In this document: in pieces, positions 60,047-64,000 of the stretch
How the letters are laid out: every line of letters begins with the position of its first letter
Position numbering within the stretch: position 1 is the first letter of the stretch
Assembly: GCA_910577815.1 (NCBI GenBank)
Contig: CAJTNO010000003.1
Span: 186,001 to 250,000, forward strand
Length of the DNA: 64,000 nt
Source: an uncultured Christensenella sp.
Lineage (GTDB): Bacteria; Bacillota; Clostridia; Christensenellales; CAG-917
Reading direction: 5' to 3'
Translations under genes and position numbers: made by a program
The notes under the pieces: model-generated
The model's input: only the letters and a program-made list of their open reading frames with translations
What the model was told of the DNA's origin: nothing
Database searches by the model: none

Positions 60047-63000
60047 TTATTTAAAGTATTCTACCGCCGACTTGAATATTTTCATATCGTAATTGCCGGG
60101 GACGTTTTTGTACAGTCCGTTACCTATACGCTCGGAGTGTCCCATTTTACCGAACACTCTGCCGTCCAAGGACGTTATGCCCTCTATTGCATAAGCCGAG
60201 TTATTTGGATTAAACTGAATTTCACCTGTCGCATTATTTTCAAAATCGACGTATTGTGTTGCTATCTGTCCGTTTTTCGCCAGCTCGAGAATAAGCTTTT
60301 CATCGGCGAAAAATCTTCCCTCTCCGTGCGAAATCGGAACGCTGTACACCTCGCCCACTTCCGTTCCCGCAAGCCAAGGCGATTTATTGGACGCTATCCT
60401 TGTTCGCACAATCTTGGACTGGTGTCGGGATATGGTGTTGAAAGTAAGCGTCGGACAGCCTTCGTCGGTATCGATAATCTTACCGTATGGCAGCAGTCCC
60501 AATTTGATAAGCGCCTGAAAGCCGTTGCATATACCGAGTATAAGACCGTCTCGGTTTTCAAGCAGGTCGGTTACGCCCTCCTTTATAAGAGCATTGCGGA
60601 AGAATGCCGTTATAAACTTTCCGCTTCCGTCCGGCTCGTCGCCGCCCGAAAATCCGCCCGGAATAAATACAATCTGCGATTCCTTTAGTGCGGCTGCAAA
60701 TTGCTCCGTGCTTCTTGCTATACCGCTTGCGCTAAGGTTATTGATAACTATTATTTCGGGTTCGGCGCCGGCGTCGCGCATTACCTTTGCGCTGTCGTAT
60801 TCGCAGTTGGTTCCCGGGAACGCAGGAATAAGTACCTTAGGTCTTGCAACCTTAATTGCGGGAGCAACTCTTTCTTTTACGTTATAGGAGAAGGTTTCTA
60901 TATTTCCGCCGCTCTGCTTTATATTGCAGGAATATACTCCCTCGAGCTTATCCTCGTAAGCATTCTCAATTTCTTTAAAGGATATTTCCTCTCCTCTTAA
61001 AGTCAATGCCGCGCTGTCGGTTATGCGACCGATATTGACGCCCGCTCCGCAGTCGCCATCGACCTCGAGAATGAATGAACCGTAATTATACCTAAACAGC
61101 TCGTCTACAGTAAGACCGTTGTCAAACTCGAAACCGAAGCCGTTACCCATACACATTTTAACGATTGCTTCCGCAATTCCGCCGAGCGTAGGCGTATAAC
61201 AGGCATAAACCTTGCCGTCGCGCATAAGTCGGGTAACAGTATTAAAAATTTCAATGAGCGAGGAAGTTACAGGCAATCCGTTATCGTCGTACTCGGGAGA
61301 AAGCATAACCGCCTTATTGCCTGACTTTTTGAACTCGGGTGAAATAATATTGTCTACCTTTTCGGTAGTGACGGCAAAGGACACAAGCGTGGGAGGAACG
61401 TGCATATCCTCAAACGAACCGCTCATAGAATCCTTTCCGCCGATTGCTCCTATGCCTAAATTCTTTTGAGCCTTAAACGCGCCGAGCAGCGCGGACAAGG
61501 GCTTACCCCATCTCCTGCTATCCTTATTAAGTCTTTCAAAATACTCTTGGAAAGTCAGATATACGTCGCTGAATTCCGCGCCCGTTGCGATAAGCTTGCT
61601 CACCGACTCCACAACCGCAAGATATGCGCCGTGATACGGACTCTGCTCCGATATAAACGGATTATACCCCCAAGCCATCAAAGAGCAATCGTCGGTATGC
61701 TTTTTCTCAACGGAAATCTTTTGCACCATTGCCTGAATAGGCGTGCGCTGACGCTTGCCGCCAAAAGGCATAAGGACAGTGCCCGCGCCGATGGTAGAGT
61801 CAAAGGTTTCGCCGAGTCCGCGTTTGGAGCATATATTCAGGTCTCCCGCCATCTTAAGTATATTGTCTTTAAAGCCGCCCGCAGTCTTTCTCTGCGTATA
61901 ATCGGCTTTTGCCGTCGTTACGTCGATATGCTTCTCCGCTCCGTTGGAATTTAAAAATTCACGGCTTATATCAACTATGACCTTTCCGTTCCAGCTCATC
62001 TGCAAGCGCGGCTCGTCCTGAACGACCGCAACCTTACAGGCTTGCAGATTTTCCTTTTCAGCAAGCTTCAAAAACGCGTCCGCGTCGCGTGCCTCTACTA
62101 CTACCGCCATACGCTCCTGCGACTCGCTTATCGCAAGCTCCGTTCCGTCAAGTCCTTTATATTTCTTGGGTACTGCGTTAAGGTCGATTTTAAGTCCGTC
62201 GGCAAGCTCGCCGATAGCTACGGATACTCCGCCCGCGCCGAAGTCGTTACAACGCTTAATCATACGGCAGGCTTCTCCGTTGCGGAAAAGTCGTTGCAGC
62301 TTTCTCTCCTCGGGAGCGTTGCCCTTCTGAACCTCCGCGCCGCAGGTTTCAAGCGACTGCGCCGTATGCGATTTGCTTGAGCCTGTAGCTCCTCCGCAGC
62401 CGTCGCGCCCCGTGCTTCCGCCAAGCAGGATTACTACGTCTCCCGCTTCAGGTCGCTCTCGTCTTACGTTCTCTGCGGGAGTTGCCGCGATAACCGCGCC
62501 TATCTCCATACGCTTTGCGGCATAGCCGTCGTGATAGATTTCATCAACTATGCCCGTCGCAAGACCTATCTGATTTCCGTAAGAGGAATATCCCGCCGCC
62601 GCCGTAGTGACTATTTTACGCTGAGGGAGCTTTCCTTTTATAGTTTCGCTTACGGGCGTCAACGGATTTCCCGCGCCAGTAACGCGCATTGCGCCGTATA
62701 CGTACGAACGTCCCGAAAGCGGGTCTCTTATAGCTCCGCCGATACAGGTTGCCGCGCCGCCGAAGGGTTCAATCTCGGTAGGATGGTTGTGCGTTTCGTT
62801 TTTAAACAGCAACAGCCACGGCTCGGTCTTTCCGTCTACTTCCACATCAATTTTTACGGTGCAGGCATTGATTTCCTCGGATTCGTCAAGCTTATCGAGC
62901 TTGCCCTCTTTTTTGAGATGCTTCACCGCAAGCGTTGCTATATCCATAAGGCATATAGGCTTTGTTTTGCCAAGCTCAGTGCGCGTAGCTAAATATTCCT

Positions 63001-63736
63001 TCCACGCGTCCTCGATGAGCTTATCCTCAAATTTTACGCTGTCGATTGTGGTAAGGAATGTAGTATGACGGCAATGGTCCGACCAATAAGTGTCAATCAT
63101 ACGGATTTCCGTTATTGTAGGCTCTCTGTTTTCGGATTTAAAATACTGCTGACAAAAAGCTATATCGTCTATATCCATTGCAAGCCCGTAGGACTTAATA
63201 AAATCCTCCAAGCCCTTGCGGTCAAGCGATATAAATCCGTTAAGCGTAGCTACCTCAGTAGGTATCTCATACTCGACGTTAAGCGTGCTCGGTTTGTCAA
63301 GCGAAGCCTCGCGTGCCTCCACAGGGTTTATAACATACTTTTTGATTTCCGCAAGCTGTGCTGCATTGAGATTTCCGTACAAAACGTATACCTTTGCGGT
63401 ACGCACAAGCGGACGCTCTCCCTGAGATATTATCTGTATGCACTGAGACGCCGAATCCGCACGTTGGTCAAACTGCCCCGGCAAGTACTCTACTGCGAAC
63501 ACCGTCGCTCCGTCCGTATTGATTTCGGCGGACGCTATATCGAGCTGCGGCTCAGAAAATACCGTTTTAATAGCATAGTTAAACAACTCCTCGGAAATAT
63601 TTTCCGCATCGTACCTGTTTATCACGCGTACGTCGTCTAACTGTTTAATACCAAGCAAGCCGCGCACGTCGTTAAGCAACGCTCGCGCTTCGTTTGCAAG
63701 CTCCCTCTTTTTTTCAACAAAAACTCTGAAAACCAT
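60047..63736 (-). CDS. purL: FGAM synthase, single-chain PurL
   Basis: Phosphoribosylformylglycinamidine synthase, fourth step of purine synthesis. 1229 residues: N-terminal domain, two AIRS-type ATP halves (ETHNHPTEIEPFGGAATCIGG, GIGAIGGKDSMSG) and C-terminal class-I glutaminase (FPGTNCEYDSAK, ICNGFQALIKLG with the nucleophilic Cys, and SHGEGRF near the catalytic His). Many Firmicutes split this enzyme as PurL+PurQ+PurS; the one-chain form is found in several Clostridia. The ATG overlaps the purD stop by one base. Confidence 0.96.
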   Translation of the reverse strand: MVFRVFVEKKRELANEARALLNDVRGLLGIKQLDDVRVINRYDAENISEELFNYAIKTVFSEPQLDIASAEINTDGATVFAVEYLPGQFDQRADSASQCIQIISQGERPLVRTAKVYVLYGNLNAAQLAEIKKYVINPVEAREASLDKPSTLNVEYEIPTEVATLNGFISLDRKGLEDFIKSYGLAMDIDDIAFCQQYFKSENREPTITEIRMIDTYWSDHCRHTTFLTTIDSVKFEDKLIEDAWKEYLATRTELGKTKPICLMDIATLAVKHLKKEGKLDKLDESEEINACTVKIDVEVDGKTEPWLLLFKNETHNHPTEIEPFGGAATCIGGAIRDPLSGRSYVYGAMRVTGAGNPLTPVSETIKGKLPQRKIVTTAAAGYSSYGNQIGLATGIVDEIYHDGYAAKRMEIGAVIAATPAENVRRERPEAGDVVILLGGSTGRDGCGGATGSSKSHTAQSLETCGAEVQKGNAPEERKLQRLFRNGEACRMIKRCNDFGAGGVSVAIGELADGLKIDLNAVPKKYKGLDGTELAISESQERMAVVVEARDADAFLKLAEKENLQACKVAVVQDEPRLQMSWNGKVIVDISREFLNSNGAEKHIDVTTAKADYTQRKTAGGFKDNILKMAGDLNICSKRGLGETFDSTIGAGTVLMPFGGKRQRTPIQAMVQKISVEKKHTDDCSLMAWGYNPFISEQSPYHGAYLAVVESVSKLIATGAEFSDVYLTFQEYFERLNKDSRRWGKPLSALLGAFKAQKNLGIGAIGGKDSMSGSFEDMHVPPTLVSFAVTTEKVDNIISPEFKKSGNKAVMLSPEYDDNGLPVTSSLIEIFNTVTRLMRDGKVYACYTPTLGGIAEAIVKMCMGNGFGFEFDNGLTVDELFRYNYGSFILEVDGDCGAGVNIGRITDSAALTLRGEEISFKEIENAYEDKLEGVYSCNIKQSGGNIETFSYNVKERVAPAIKVARPKVLIPAFPGTNCEYDSAKVMRDAGAEPEIIVINNLSASGIARSTEQFAAALKESQIVFIPGGFSGGDEPDGSGKFITAFFRNALIKEGVTDLLENRDGLILGICNGFQALIKLGLLPYGKIIDTDEGCPTLTFNTISRHQSKIVRTRIASNKSPWLAGTEVGEVYSVPISHGEGRFFADEKLILELAKNGQIATQYVDFENNATGEIQFNPNNSAYAIEGITSLDGRVFGKMGHSERIGNGLYKNVPGNYDMKIFKSAVEYFK

Positions 63737-64000
63737 TATTTTCCCTCCGCGGCGTCCAGCGCGCGTTTTCCTATATCCTTACGCCAGTACGCGTTTGCAA
63801 AGTCGATTTTTTCCACGTCGGCATAAGCCTTTGCTACAGCCTCCGATAATGTATTAGCAATTTCCGTTACGCCAAGCACGCGACCGCCGTTTGTATACAG
63901 CTTATCCTCCGACCTGCTTGCTCCCGCAACAAAAACCTTATCATTCAGCTCTTTCGGGATAGATATTTCAAATCCCTTTTCATAATGCGACGGATAGCCC
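63736..64000 (-). CDS. purD: PurD (GAR synthetase), N-terminus cut by window edge
   Basis: Hand-translated C-terminal 87 codons of phosphoribosylamine-glycine ligase. GYPSHYEKGF, NGGRVLGVTEIANTL and the closing YWRKDIGKRAL match the PurD C-terminal domain. The stop TAA shares a base with the purL start codon (TAATG), indicating one operon purD-purL-folD. Start lies beyond 64000. Confidence 0.9.
   Translation of the reverse strand, partial: GYPSHYEKGFEISIPKELNDKVFVAGASRSEDKLYTNGGRVLGVTEIANTLSEAVAKAYADVEKIDFANAYWRKDIGKRALDAAEGK

Overview
The window reads as chromosomal housekeeping DNA of a spore-forming anaerobe of the class Clostridia, perhaps a gut lineage. Evidence: a germination protease gene (gpr) divergent from rpsT, sigma-A-type promoters with clear Shine-Dalgarno (SD) sites, an electron-bifurcating NfnAB pair, a PdaB-like deacetylase, the topA-trmFO-hslV-hslU block and a single-chain PurL. 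The class is a firm inference; the order is not. I see no insertion sequence, prophage, CRISPR array, tRNA or rRNA. Genes are dense and mostly on the minus strand; many convergent gene pairs share one bidirectional hairpin terminator.

Layout. 1-10 kb: trigger factor (cut by the left edge), rqcH, then a minus-strand operon of GH36 alpha-galactosidase, yggS, sepF, lspA and rluD, then an OB-fold protein and a polysaccharide deacetylase. 10-18 kb: icd, ddl, a membrane-bound MurF, and a tRNA t6A cluster (tsaE, tsaB, rimI) in which tsaE is fused to a riboflavin transporter under an FMN riboswitch. 18-26 kb: rsfS, a nadD-yqeK fusion, obg, nfnAB, nth and a sulfur-transfer gene pair. 26-35 kb: intracellular subtilase, glyA, trxA, rseC-like, hisS, hslUV, trmFO. 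35-41 kb: topA, dprA, comM-like.

40.8-46.8 kb holds the most unusual locus. A perfect consensus promoter (TTGACA, 17 bp, TATAAT) with a palindrome at its start site drives four co-directional genes: a SipW-type signal peptidase, a membrane-anchored McrB-like AAA+ ATPase, a large acidic protein resembling the DUF2357 partners of McrB-like ATPases, and a second SipW-type signal peptidase. The two peptidases carry similar short helical motifs in their cytosolic tails, which suggests a shared docking partner. I know of no described system with this composition.

46.8-57 kb: an EF-G paralogue lacking the catalytic histidine, murI, gpr, rpsT, a surface-anchored subtilase, a WG-repeat protein with an RNA polymerase alpha-CTD-like N-terminus, and a large surface beta-repeat protein. 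57-64 kb: a LOG-like protein, an aminotransferase, and the purD-purL-folD operon (purD cut by the right edge).

A recurring feature is the leaderless gene: rqcH, nth, gpr and the genes starting at 9402, 20176, 49162 and 54459 have no SD, and a -10 box lies 5-9 bp before the start codon.
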